This document shows positions 24,960 to 37,200 of a DNA stretch of 64,000 nt, piece after piece. A model generated the notes under the pieces. That model worked only from the letters and a program-made list of their open reading frames with translations. It searched no databases and was not told the origin of the DNA. Position 1 is the first letter of the stretch. Each line of letters opens with the position of its first letter. Origin of the DNA: Raphanus sativus (lineage: Eukaryota; Streptophyta; Magnoliopsida; Brassicales; Brassicaceae); NCBI RefSeq assembly GCF_000801105.2, contig NC_079516.1, forward strand, positions 10,788,001 to 10,852,000, in the 5' to 3' direction. A program made the position numbers and the translations under genes.

Positions 24960-25238
24960 GAAACAGAGTGTACCAATGGTTAGGTATAAAACAAAGAACA
25001 TGATCACTTCCTTGAGATTCGGGTTTAGATCCCTGAACATTGGGATTATACTCCGATGAGGAGGGTGGTTCGTCGGTTTGACATCTTCATCATTATTGTA
25101 CATACAATCACCACGAGGAGCGCTTCTACAACGACGTAATCTTCTTTTTCTTGAAGAAGTTAATGAGTTTTGGTTCAAGTCTTGATCCATGGGATCTAAC
25201 TGCTCCCTAGATAACAATGGAGCTGAATGGTTCGACAT

Positions 25239-25635
25239 TCTTTAATCAAACCAAATACTGTAATTCTGATATCTGCAGATTAATTAAATCTCTTGTCAGT
25301 TCTTGATTTTAAAGCAAAAGACGCAGATAACATAGTCACTAAAGCAATAATGAGTGTCAAACCAGACCAAATATTATAAAATTCGAACAGAATCTTCACG
25401 GATGAAAAAGTGAGACTTACCAATTCGCCTCAGTGCTTATTTTCTAGTTTCTTTTTCTTTCTTTCTATTTTATGTTTTGTTTTTTCCTTTACTTTTTATA
25501 TATACGAATTTTCTGAACCTATGGTTTATAATCTCTTTGGTGCCCTTCCAAATAAATTTCAATTATTAAATACTAAAATATTCATTTAATATTTATGTAT
25601 TTTGTGAATAATTATATTTTGTAGCTATCCCCTAG
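25239..25635. other. TPK1 upstream region
   Basis: Probably holds the TPK1 5' UTR and promoter; an intron in the 5' UTR is possible (ATCTGCAG at about 25270 on the plus strand). No other gene is seen. Confidence 0.45.
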
Positions 25636-26364
25636 TCTATATTTGAGAAGTGATTTGCCACATGTCTTCTCTACAATCGTTTCACACAAAAAATTGTGAC
25701 ATGGCTATTAAGATTGATGACATGTCATATGGTTAAATATGACATTGACAATTACATTTAATGATGATATATATTTTTGGAAATATTTTTAGAATATAGC
25801 AATAACTCATATATTACATTTAATATTGATTTGTATTTTTGGTAAACTTTGTAGAATATTGTAATAACTCATAAATCATCACTAAAATAAATATATTCAA
25901 ATATGACATTTTGGATTTCGAAATATTATATAATTTTACTTTTATAATTATAAAAATTTTATTATCTAAAATTTTCTAAATTTTCTGATTTTTAGAAAAA
26001 AAAATTAAATAGTAATATCATTAGTTTCTTTTAGGTATCTAAAAATTATATAATGATATTTAGTTTTAGTTTTTTGATAACTATACAATTTTATATGATA
26101 ATAATTTTGTACAAGTTGATTTAACCAAATGAAATAAATAATTTATTTATCTAAGATTTTAACTTTATATATATACATATATATATTATTAAATATAATT
26201 TAAAATAGAAAACATTTTCTCTTAATTTTATGCTTAATTAGTGATATATTATATTAATTGTTGATCAAAATAATAAATATATAATACTAATATATTACAT
26301 TTTAAAATATAAAATTTAACTTTTTAAAAATTCATCACTACACATGGTGTAGGAAAACACCTAG
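25636..26364 (+). mobile_element. Helitron-like element, copy 1 of a tandem pair
   Basis: Begins TCTATATTTGAGAAG and ends with a hairpin (CTACAC-ATG-GTGTAG, 26338-26352) 8 bp before CTAG (26361-26364). The 5' TC and the hairpin-plus-CTRR 3' end are Helitron hallmarks. The AT-rich interior has no Rep/helicase, so the element is non-autonomous. Confidence 0.65.
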
Positions 26365-27042
26365 ATTAATAATTGTGACATGGCTTACTAAAATTTATGA
26401 CATGTCTTATAGATTAATATGACATGGACAATTATATTTAATGTTAATTTATATTTTGGTAAACTTTTTAAAATATGGTAATAACTCATATATTACATTT
26501 ATTGTCAATTTATATTTTTGGATTTTGTTAAAAATATGGTAATAACTCATAAATCATTATTAAAATAAATATATTTAATTATGGAATTTCAAATTCGAAA
26601 TATCTTTTAAATTAAAAATATTTTTAAAATATATAAATATTTTTAGAAAATTATAAAAAATAAATCATAAAATAAAATTAAATTGTAAAATCATTAGTTT
26701 TTTATATATATATCTACAGATTTTATAAATATTGTTTAATTTTAATTTTTAATAATTATGCAATTTTACATATTTATTTAATATATTTAATTAAAATAAA
26801 TAGATAGAAAAATCTACCTAAGATTATAATTTTAAATATATACATGCGCATTCTTAAATATAATTCAAAATAAAAAATTGTTTTTATATTAATTTTAATG
26901 TTCAGTTAAATCCAATTTATATTAAAATATTGATAAGAAAAAAAAAATTATAATATTAATAAAAAATTAAATATAATTTATATTTATCTATTAAAAATAT
27001 TTTAAAATTATTTTAATGCACATGGTGCAGGAAAACACCTAG
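26365..27042 (+). mobile_element. Helitron-like element, copy 2, 5'-truncated, directly abutting copy 1
   Basis: Repeats the copy-1 order from 'aattgtgacatggct' onward and ends in the related hairpin TGCAC-ATG-GTGCA (27017-27029) and CTAG (27039-27042), followed by T. Both hairpin arms changed together between the copies (A:T to G:C). Confidence 0.65.
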
Positions 27043-27404
27043 TAAATGTAACAAAATTGCAGTAAAATTAACATTTGTGACGATTTTTTTTCAACTAGAA
27101 TTTATTTGACTTTTTTACTTTTAGTATAACTTATAACCACAACTGGGCTAAATAATTTTATCTGGATACTTGAACCCGAATCTTAACTCAATCCAAAATT
27201 TCTAAACCGAAATCCAAATTAAAATAGCAAAATACTCAAATGAGTTTTGATACGAGAATGTCCGCATATCCAAACCCAATCATTAATATATATCTGATGC
27301 CGGAAATTTATCCGAAGTACCCGAACATCACATATTTTTTTTATCACAATAAGAGTACAAAGAATAATCTTAGTACGAATCCGCGAAGGACGAGTTTCTG
27401 GTGT

Positions 27405-27620
27405 CTATCCAATGAGGCACCGACGTGTTAACACATACGAGAAAACACGGTTCCTTACTCGAGCTTGTCTTGCAAGGAAGTTTGCTTGAGTATTGCTGGA
27501 TCTGGGTTGGTATACCACTCTTTCGCCCTGATAGGACGCCCACAGAACTTGAAATTCATTGAGCTCAGCTACAAAAGCTGGCCAATCTTCCGGATTTGCA
27601 ATCATTTTTACTAACTCTTG
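27405..27620 (-). pseudogene. LINE RNase H C-terminal fragment
   Basis: The minus-strand frame reads EFQVLWASYQGERVVYQPRS followed by SNTQANFLARQARVRNRVFS. This matches the end of plant LINE RVT_3 RNase H domains (IPRSSN-ADxLA-x-ARxR). It is an isolated fragment. Confidence 0.6.
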
Positions 27621-27693
27621 AGAGTCAGGAACATCACATATTTACTTTGTTAATTCAGAGTTTTATATTTAATGATATCTATTTACCACTATA

Positions 27694-28970
27694 TCTATAC
27701 TATTAAAGCAGGATCCTATTGTGCTTTTTACCTAAATCTGCCCTTTCTTTAATTAACATTGCTTAATTCATTAAGGGCAATCAAGTAATATTAATAACAC
27801 ATTTTTATTAAGTCATTTTTTGGATCCAGTCCACTGCCCACATCATCTCTCTTGGGCCATTTGGCCCGATTAAGAAATCAGACCCAATTCTTATTTTTTC
27901 TCCAAATTTAAATAATTTATTTTCAACCATTCTTAATATTTTGTGTAGTGAACAAAAAAATAATAACTTAATTATTATGTTTTTTCTTTTTAATATAATT
28001 TAAGCATTCATAAAAAAAAATTGAATCTTTTCATTGAAAAGTATAAATCTTTATTAAAAGTATATATTTTTTTATTAAAAAATTAACCACATAATAAAAT
28101 TAATATATCAGAGTTATACCAACTTAATTCATTAAAAAATAAAGTTTAATTTTCTAAACATAAATACTCATTACACCTGGACGTTCGGATATCCATTCGG
28201 GTACGGATCAGTTCTTTCGGATATCGAGTTTTTCGGGTTTTGAAATTAAACCCCATTCGGGTTTTGAAATTAAACCCCATTCGGATATTATAAAATTTCG
28301 GGTCGGATTCGAGTCGGGTCTTTCCGGGTCCGGGTGGGTTCGGTTCTCATGCACAAGAACCTGCAAAATAACCAAATAACCAAAGTATCTAACGGGTTCG
28401 GTTATTTGTACTCAAAGTAACCAAAGTATCTGATTAGGTTCAAATTTTTGTATCCAAATTATTCAAAAGTAACCAAAATATACATTTTATACAGTTTTTT
28501 GGGTAAACTTTTATCCAAACTATCATATTTTATCCAAAAATACTCAAAAGTACCGAAAATAACTACTATAGTTAACTTATAATATTAATTTAAAAATTAA
28601 AATAATTATAAATATAATTATAACATATATTTTTAGATATATTTCGGATATCTTCGGGTACTCATTTGGTTCTCGGTTTGGGTCGGATTCGAGACCGGTT
28701 TTTCGGATATAGCAATTTAGAACTCATTCGGATATTTACCCCGGGTCTGATCGGATTCGGGATCCTGATTTTCGGGTCGGTTTCGGGTTGGTTCTTCGGG
28801 TCCGAATATTGTGCTCTGGCCTATACTCTTTTAAAATGTAACATGATAAAGAAAAATAAAAAAGCTTAAATCTTTTATAAAAAAACAAATATATAAAAAT
28901 ATGACATTTACTAAATATTTGTCAATTTTAAAAAAAATAAAGGAAAATAAACCCGCGCTTTAAAATCTAG
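27694..28970 (+). mobile_element. Non-autonomous Helitron
   Basis: The 5' end TCTATACTATTAAAGCAGGA is preceded by A, and the 3' end AATCTAG (28964-28970) is followed by T, as expected for A^T insertion. Just before the 3' end is CCCGCGCTT, one arm of the usual subterminal hairpin; the matching arm is absent. The interior has a CCGAA/TTCGG-rich stretch (28180-28800) and no genes. Confidence 0.65.
28180..28810 (+). repeat. TTCGGGT-rich low-complexity block inside the Helitron
   Basis: Many imperfect repeats of cggatat, ttcgggt and cggattcggg occur, in two clusters at about 28180-28350 and about 28640-28805. Similar 'ccgaaccc/atccgaac' DNA is found at 27120-27320 and 32100-32230 in the opposite sense. 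Confidence 0.7.
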
Positions 28971-29096
28971 TAAGATCTTATGAATATATCCATGGGATCT
29001 AATCTAACTGCTCCCAATATAACAATGGAGCTGAAAGGTTCGACCTTCTATAATCAAATCAAATACTGTAATTTCTGATATCTGCATATTAATTAA

Positions 29097-29870
29097 AGAA
29101 AATTTGTCAAAATGGAATAAAAATTCAGTATGTTCGTCTTTTTGTATAAAATTATTTTTGTCCATTTTTTTTTTCTTTTTACCATTTTCATTTCTTAAAT
29201 TTAATGAAATAAATATTTTTATTAATAAAAATTTATAAAATATAAACAATTGATAAAACACTCATGTAGACAAACTGATATATTTTTTAGTTGAAAATAT
29301 TGATAAATAATTTTTTAAGTTACGTTCTATTAAAAGTAGATTTCTTCTTCTACAAAAAATAGGTTAGTAGAAATCTAATTCCAGATTAAACAAATTCATA
29401 TACTTTATTTAGAATAAATTCTAATAAAATTCTAAATATAGGAAATATGAATTCTACTAATTCTAAAGATAACTACTTTTCTGGTAAATGCAGTTTCTAC
29501 TAATATGAATTCTACTAATTCTAAAGATAACTACTTTCCTCGTGAATGCAGTTTCTATTTTTATGATGTATTCTAAAATTCCTAAAATGCGAAATCTAGA
29601 TACTACTCAAACGGCTATATGAGGTAGAATCTGCTTATAAAACTTTTGTCTTGGTTCTACATTGTGTAGAAAGTGTCTTCTACGGAAAAAAAATCTGATT
29701 TTTGCAAAAATTTAAGAAGTTTCCGTTAAGAAAACATTCTAAAAACATTCTAAGAATATTTGTAATGTTTTAGCTTCCTAAAACGTGCATATTTGGTCAT
29801 AAAAATATTTTAAAAATATTTGTTATCTCAGTACTTGTCAGAACGTTAAAACATATATTTTTGATCTTCT
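29097..29870 (+). repeat. Partial relative of the Mutator-like element at 52 kb
   Basis: Shares the order of blocks 'aaaattgtcaa', 'taatgaaataaata', 'caattgataaaacac', 'ttctactaa' and 'ttctacggaaaa' with 51995-52690. The far end with the other inverted repeat was not found, so this copy appears truncated or rearranged. Confidence 0.55.
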
Positions 29871-29898
29871 GATATATTTACAAACACATACACATACA

Positions 29899-29899
29899 C

Positions 29900-29935
<36 letters not shown>

Positions 29936-29942
29936 CATATAT
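29899..29942. repeat. (CA)n(TA)n compound microsatellite
   Basis: About 12 CA units followed by TA units. Confidence 0.9.
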
Positions 29943-30369
29943 TTGATTTTAAATTTTTTATATATCTATATATTTTTATTAATATATTTATTCATAGAAT
30001 TATTTGCACATCACCAATTTTATATATCACGAAGAATATATAAATATTATTTCTCATGCTATGCATGAGAATATTTTATTTTTAATTAACATTATTTATA
30101 TTAAAAATAATAATTGAATTTAAGTATATAAATATAATAAATATAATTATATTAAATATATTTATATAAGTGTTACTCATTATAACTGTTTAAAGTATAA
30201 ACTTATCTATCAAATATGATTAAACATCTAAAATATTTAACAAAACGTTAAGATATTTAAATAATTTGTAACATAATTAGCATACACTAAAATGTTTTGA
30301 ATATAGACTAAAAGTTTTAGTGGATATCTTGAAAATTTCTGTTTGTAATTTTAAATGTACAATTTATAA

Positions 30370-30615
30370 AACAGTCGTGTTTTAACTACAACTCAGCCGA
30401 ATTATTCAGAAATCACACCGCCGATGTTTAAGTCAGTCGTAACATGTGTACTTAACTCAGCCGTTATCGCATAAATCAGCAGCCATAAACGGCTGACTTA
30501 TCTTCTTAACTCAGCCGCATTCTCTTAAGTCAGCCGCGTTCTTTGATTCAGCCACAACGTAATACTAACTCAGCTGTAACGACGCATGTTGCACTTTACG
30601 GCTGACTTAATGAAA
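30370..30615. repeat. Cluster of degenerate 10-bp (A)ACTCAGCCGT motifs in both orientations
   Basis: About ten copies of CTCAGCCG-like decamers, some inverted (cggctgactt), lie within 245 bp. Spacing is irregular at roughly 15-30 bp. The sequence is GC-richer than the flanks. There is no coding frame. Confidence 0.7.
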
Positions 30616-30649
30616 ACACAGAATCAATATGGTTCTAGTCAATTGTCTT

Positions 30650-31261
30650 AAAAAAAAAATTTCATCTTTATCTTTTTTTGTAATTTCTTATAGTCAATTA
30701 ATTACACATCATATTTATAAATTTTAAGCATTTTTTCGTTTATCGTTTTGATCTTTAAAATTTTTATATCTCATAAATATTTCAGATTTATTTTTATAAA
30801 TTCAAGTTTTACACATAAATAAATAAATTTAACCAAAATATGTTTTTAAAGGTACATGAAGACATAATTACTACAAAATTTTAAATATTACAACAACACT
30901 AATAGTTGGTAAATTTACTCCGGAATCTCCAAAATCTCCAAAATATTATCCAAATAAATTTCGTGTAACCAAAGATGGAGCATTACGAAAATAATTTCAT
31001 GGAATAATATGGTATTTCAGTTTATAATTTTATATTTAGTGTAAGATCTTATTAATTAACATCGATGTAGTTTTTTTTATGTGCTAATTATTTATAATTT
31101 TTTATAGATTTATAATAGTTATGAAAAATATAAGGAATATAAAGTAATTGCGAATAATTTTAAAGTTAGGTTTAAAGTTTTGCTTTTGGAGAAAAATCTT
31201 TGAAATTTAAAATATAGAGTTCTGCAAATTTTAAAATGAAAAAATATTTTTGGAAATGCTC
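30650..31261. mobile_element. Left-truncated Harbinger-type MITE adjoining a full copy
   Basis: The right end (ttttggaaatgctc) and interior blocks match the full copy that follows. The shared TAA (31262-31264) lies between them. The left limit is uncertain. Confidence 0.5.
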
Positions 31262-31264
31262 TAA

Positions 31265-31958
31265 GAGCATCTCCAAAAGACACTCTATAACTTCATATTT
31301 GAAGTTTTTTGTTCTCCAAAAGGAAACTTCAAAACTTCAAATTTGAAGTTTTTAGTAATGAAACTTCAAATATAGAGTGTTACTACTTAAAACTTCAAAT
31401 TTGAAGTTTCACATTTTCATTTGCATTTTGGTCCTTACAATTACATATTACATTTTATGATTCTTAGATATTTTGTTGTTTATCATTTTAATCTTTAAAA
31501 AATTATATCTTTAATATTTCATATTTATTTTCATAAATTTTAGTTTTACGCATAAACTAAATATAAACCTTAAAATAAGAAGTTTTAAGGTTTAAAAACA
31601 TCTTTAGACTTCAAATGATGAAGTTTAAAAACATCTTTAAACTTCAAATATGATATTTTGCAAGCTTTAAAATATAGTGTATTTTTCTTGTAGTTTAATA
31701 TTTAGTTATGTATTTATATTTATAATTTATATATTTACTGTAAGATTTTATTAATTAATATGTGATATTTATATATATGTGCTCGTTATTTATAAGTTTA
31801 TGGATTTATATTAATTATAATAAATATAGAGACCATATAGTAAAATACAAATAATTTTGAAATTTGGTTTGAAGTTTTACTTTTGGAGAAGAACACATTG
31901 AAACTTCAAATTTAGATTTTTATAAACTCTAAAATAGAGAATCTTTTTAGAGATGCTC
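31265..31958. mobile_element. Harbinger/Tourist-type MITE, TSD TAA
   Basis: Terminal inverted repeats GAGCATCTCCAAAAG and, inverted from the right end, GAGCATCTCTAAAAAG. TAA flanks at 31262-31264 and 31959-31961. The interior holds several palindromic 'aacttcaaatttgaagttt' units. It shares its 9-bp terminus with the element at 10277-11193. Confidence 0.75.
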
Positions 31959-31961
31959 TAA

Positions 31962-32580
31962 GTATCTTCTTCTCATACCGGCCTTTATGATTCATTGTCT
32001 CCAGGTTCTTAAACACATGTAAAGTAATAATTCTTTTCTGCTAAGTATACACTATAATATGTGGAAACTTCACAAAAATAAAATTTTGAAATTTTATTAA
32101 ATATTTTGGTTATGCCGAAAATATCCGAACCCGACTCGATATGTAATATTACTTAAAAGGATTCTAAATCTATATACCGATCAGAAAGCTTGTAACATCC
32201 GATCCAAACCCAAACGGATATCCAAACGCTCATGTCTAACCACAACTTACAAGACACTAATGTGGTACCACCACATGTCCAATTTAATACTTACATGCCA
32301 CATGCATAGTTATTTCATTCTCTCGTAATCAATAGGGGATCCCTAATCAATAGTAGAACTACCCATTTACAATTATTTCTTTGTCATTGAATAATATGAT
32401 GTATCACAATTTCTATGAGTCAATTAAATCTGGACAAAATTCCAAGGACTTAGAAAACACACTCTATTAATAAAATTTGTATATTTTTACTTTCTATACT
32501 ATATTTTCGTCGTCTCATCTAAATTAACAATTGGTATTATAGTGAGTCACCTAAATTATTGGTGAGATCATAAAAATGAG
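31962..32580. other. Intergenic DNA, no gene seen
   Basis: AT-rich, with a block of 'atccgaaccc'-like repeats at about 32110-32230. Confidence 0.5.
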
Positions 32581-34140
32581 GACGAAATTTTTTCAAGAAG
32601 TACGAAAAAGTGATTGAAAATTGATGAAGATGACTTGATGAGTTTTCTTCCTTGGTTTGGAAGATGATAATCTTCGAGTTAGTTTTTTAATATGATGTGA
32701 TTTATAAGGAGAGATTGAAGACATGGTTTTCAAACCAGTTATGATGATTACATATGCATAGTCAAAAAGAGGAGATCTAAGATGCAATTTGTTGAGATAT
32801 TTTGTATTAATTTGTGAAGTACTATATGAGGTAATAAAGACGTATGATACGAAGATGAAGCTGAATGGGAATTCATGTTTTATGATGAATTTGGCTTGAT
32901 AAACTTGGTAAAGGAAAAAAAAAATGTGTGATGACAAAAGACGTTTTCTATAAAACAAAACAGAGTTTGCTTGAATATGAAGTTTTCCATTAAAGAAGCA
33001 GGAGACACGACCTTTACTGAAGTGCCACTTCACCGAGTCACGAGCCTCTATGTCACCCACAAAAGAAGCAGGAGACATGACCTTCGCTGTTCTAGCTCGG
33101 TACGTCTAGGCACACTTGGTGGATTGGAATTCGAGATTAGAGAAACTGGAGACCCTTGTCCAAAAGAACGTTGTTCCTTGTTCCTCTTGGTAATCAGGAT
33201 CGAAACCAATGACGAGTCGACACGACCTCTTTCCCTTGAGTTGACCCAGCAGTCCGAAACGTCGCTCCCCTCGACATACATCTGGTCAATCGATCAGTTG
33301 AAGCCAAATTAGTCGAAGCAATCACACGACCTCCTGAAGAAATATATAAGAGATGTAGCTAATTCATTAAAACCAAATATAATGCAGAAAAAGATTTGAA
33401 AAAAAAAGAAGAAAAAGAATAACTTGCGGTTAAAGCTCAACCCGGAATAGCCAAACTGGCGATCGAAGTGATGGAGCTCGACCTTCTCCCCAAGGGAAGC
33501 TCAAGCACGGCCTGAACTCATTCATGGTCAAAAGACAGCCAATAAGGTCGGCCTCCGCGAAGAGTCTCGATAAGCCCTCGGAGATCATCAGTCATAGGTG
33601 AGCTCCCTAAAAGAACTAAAAAAGGAAAAGAAAATGAAAGAGGGATCAGAATCATCAGGTGCGCGGTTCTAGAGATAAAACGAGGTCGGCCAACAAAACT
33701 CACCAACGTATAAGAAATCAAAATTTCCCACAGCCGCCTGATTAAATTTGAAGACGAAGAAGTGTTTCCTCTTATTTATCATCACGATACGGGATCCATT
33801 CCACGATCTGGCGACTAGGCCGAGTTACTCCACTTTATTAAATACAGCTGACAGAGCTCTTCGAGACCAAACAACAGTCTTTCCTCTCGAGCCCTGACCG
33901 ATAATGTCAAGAAGTGTCTTAAAAAATTCGAACACATCTGAGTAAATGACAAGCCCAGTTCTGAAAGTATGTCGAGAACTGGTTCCAGAATCGGAAAAGT
34001 TGGGCCACAATCCTTGAAGTAGTGACGTAGGCTCCGCAATATCCTCCTTCCTTAACAGCAATCCTTGAAGTATGTGACGTAGGTTCCGCAATATCAAATT
34101 TGCAAAGATCCGTATAGCTCACATGTAATGGATTGACAGT
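32581..34140. other. GC-richer island of unknown origin between intergenic DNA and AAP1
   Basis: From about 33000 the base composition rises. Short direct repeats are visible: 'aaagaagcaggagacaygacc' at about 32993 and 33062, and an adjacent ~33-bp pair at about 34011 and 34064 containing 'gtgacgtaggytccgcaata'. No open frame resembles a known family. It may be LTR or internal sequence of an unrecognised Gypsy-type element, but no RT or LTR pair was identified. Confidence 0.35.
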
Positions 34141-34268
34141 GGTGGATACAGAGAAATATATGTAGCTTTTCCAGCAGTAAAAGCATTTTCATTTGGACTT
34201 AGATACCAAATATATAGTTACAAAGAAAGACCAAACTACTACATAACTTTATTTTTAGTCTGAAACTC

Positions 34269-37200
34269 TCATTCGTGGATAGTTCGAAAAGGCTTGTATG
34301 TCTTGACACTACCTACCAGTCCTGCGATGGATCCAGCAGCAGCTAAGAGCGAGACGATCAAGCAGACCCAGCACAACATTTTCAGCCCAATCCATCTAGG
34401 AGAGTACTTCTGAGCCTTAGTCTGTGCAATGTGCATCTCCACGGGGAAATAAACCGTTAAAGGCCAGAAAGAAGCTGCACCGATAAGACCCAAGATCGCA
34501 TTGAAGAAAGGGAATATCATAGCTACCACAGTGGTTATAACCACGTAAGCTGTCCTCCACACCAATCTGAAGAGGCTGATGTTGAGTTTTCCAAGGAAAG
34601 GTACGTTTACTGAATACTCAGAAGTGATGAACTTGTTGTCAGGCCAGTTTCTATTGCATCTCTTCTCAACAAACTGGAAGATCGGCTGCGCAAACACCTA
34701 CAAAAATATGGTTCTTATGTCATTAGCTAAACAGAGAGAATGTGCAAAAAAAAAAAAATATATGTTTTGTTTTGTGGTTTTAAGTTTTACCTGATAAGCA
34801 CCGATAAGGTGGACAGCAATGCAAGCATTCGCAAAGTCGATGAGCCAAAAGGGCTCGTAAAACCCGAAATCTGTGAGGAGATCTCCTGGTGCTTTGTTTC
34901 CAAATGCAGCATAGCCAAGACAACCACATAAGATGTAGAAGAAAGTGGTGGTTGATACTCCCACAAGGCTTGCTCTTTTCATAGCTTTGTTCTCTGCTGG
35001 GCTAGATTTCAATGTATCCTGCAAAAAGTATCAACTTTCACCGGTTAGTGTACGTAAATCCACACTTTAATCCAGTTTTGTCGCATGTCTTTAACTTAAT
35101 CTTATTAGGCCATCAATATCAGTCGACATATACTCTATGTTACCAAATACCGTAACATATTAAAAAGTGAAAACTACTATCATTAAGAGACAACAACAAT
35201 GAGTAGTGATGTCAAATCAATAAGCTAACCTCAGTTGATAAGAATTATTATATCATTGTTTGCTGTGGAGAAGAGGTTGACAATGTCTTTGAATATGACA
35301 TTTTGTCATTAATAGGCACATGTTAATGTTATACCCCAAGCTAAAAGACAGGTTCTCTTCTTTTTTACTCTTTTGAATAAGCAAATAAAAAGTGGTCCAG
35401 AAAGAATCGATTGTCATTGTCAATAATCTCTAACCACAATTCTATCAAGAGGTTCATATTCGAAGATAACAAGATTATATCTGATATAAAAAACTTGCCT
35501 GAATCTCGATGAGAACGGTTGCGTAGGCATATGCAAACGCAATGTCCCCTACCGCTTGGAACGATCTCCATATCTTCTGAGCCGCAGTCACATCAACTCC
35601 TACCACCGTGCCTGTCATATTCGTCTTACCCACTTTCCCACCTTTTCATATTGTAATATATTAACCGTTAGTTAATTAAAAAATCGCTATATATAGAGAG
35701 ATTTCATCTACTAAGAATGGGACCAATTGGTCTATCTAGCTACAACTACTGATATAGGTACTTCGAAAATACAATTTGTTGACTAAGATGGTATTTGTAA
35801 CTTTACTACTATCTTTCAAAAAAAAAAAAAAAACTTTGCTACTAATTCAATCTTTAAAGAATCTTATGTACCTGCGACCGTCGCAATGGCTAGGCCAATC
35901 CCAATAGTTGCGTAAGTGAAGGACATCACCGCAGCTATAAGGGAGAGAAAAGAGAGCTTGTGGAAGTTCGGGATCTGGCTAAGAATTATCTGAATGATCC
36001 CGAAAACTGCCATATATGGATAATTCGATATGGTACAGTCTGCCTCGTGCCCTTTCTCGTGGAAACAGTTTGCTTTCCCGACCGCTCTGCGCAAACACCA
36101 TACCACAACCACATTAATATTTTTTCACAACTTGTAAACATACATTTAATCACCGTTATGACAAGAACAATGCATTTACTAACGGTTAAGTTAATAATCA
36201 TACTATTCATGCATCGCTGACTTACACCAAGCTAATGGAAGCAGTGATGGTGTAACCAACAGTGATCCCTATTAGATTCCCATACTGTGCCACTCCACAA
36301 AGTTGCACTTTCCTACCACCTGCCAAATTACAATAATTGCAAAGTATTATATATAGTCTATTTATAACTTATTACGTCTGTTTCATAAAGCAAACACAAA
36401 ACACTCCACGGAACTATATATAATACTCCATCAACATCCAAAACCAACAATAGTTCTAATACTACCAAAACAGTTCGCCTCTTATGGTAAGATATTCTTT
36501 AATTTACGGTTTCCTGGGGTTACACCATTTTGGATCATTATAAAAGTACACGTTTTGAATTAACTAGTATATATTTATAATCTGTTGAAGATATATTATT
36601 GGTGACTTAAGAAAAGCTGCAGCCTAATTAATTATTTCAACAACATATGTATAATTAGAAATTAAGGACGGGTACCGACGTTAAGATTAAAGTCATCAAT
36701 GTTTTACGTAAGTTAAATATGTACTTCTAAATTCACAAGTATTTTCTGTAAAACCAAAATTGCAGGGAATGTAGCAAACACTAGTAACAATTCATTTACA
36801 AGGTCTCGAATTTATAATTGAGCAAGACAACATCGACACTGTGAATTCAAAGAAATACTATAAAATCTAAAAATCTATGTACTTCATTTAAAATTTGATC
36901 ACACGCACAACCAATTGGACGCACATGCTTTGATTTTTAACAAGATATCAAGGATATATCATCTCTATGATTCCTGTTTGACAAAAAAAATCTCTATGAT
37001 TCCTCTCAAATTTTATAATTAACATCCACAATTTTATGAACCCTTTATCACTTTTATGATAAATTCATGAGAACACCAGTTTTTATTTTATTTCGAATTG
37101 ATGGGAAAACATAACTGCCGGTAATAGTTCCAATTAACTTTTATACTATTATCTTCGTTTAAAGTTTTTATTCTAACCACAATATTTTTTCCGACAAGCA

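Larger units (their letters stand above)
22872..25238 (-). pseudogene. TPK1: TPK1/KCO1 vacuolar two-pore K+ channel, disrupted by a TRIM element in exon 1
   Basis: Coding pieces are 24965..25238, 23103..23748 and 22872..23025. Without the insertion they would encode 357 residues, against 363 in Arabidopsis TPK1. Recognisable parts are a 14-3-3-binding type motif near residue 39 (RCRSAP), two pore loops with K+ filters (TMTTVGYGDLVP and TVTTLGYGDRSF), and two C-terminal EF-hand-like loops (DLDGDGVIV and DYDDSGTLT). The family mediates vacuolar, Ca2+-activated K+ release. Here a 1.2-kb LTR element sits after residue 93 (GTLCF), within the first transmembrane helix. Its first three bases are TGA, so translation stops at once. 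The intact flanking frame implies a recent event. The single visible coding intron (23026-23102) is GT-AG. Confidence 0.95.

Noticed and set aside
29097..29870. Complete second Mutator-like element
   Set aside because: The left part matches the 52-kb element, but no right terminal inverted repeat or 9-bp duplication could be found, so it is listed only as a partial relative.
30370..30615. CRISPR-like array
   Set aside because: Motifs are short, degenerate, in both orientations and irregularly spaced, and this is a plant nuclear sequence.
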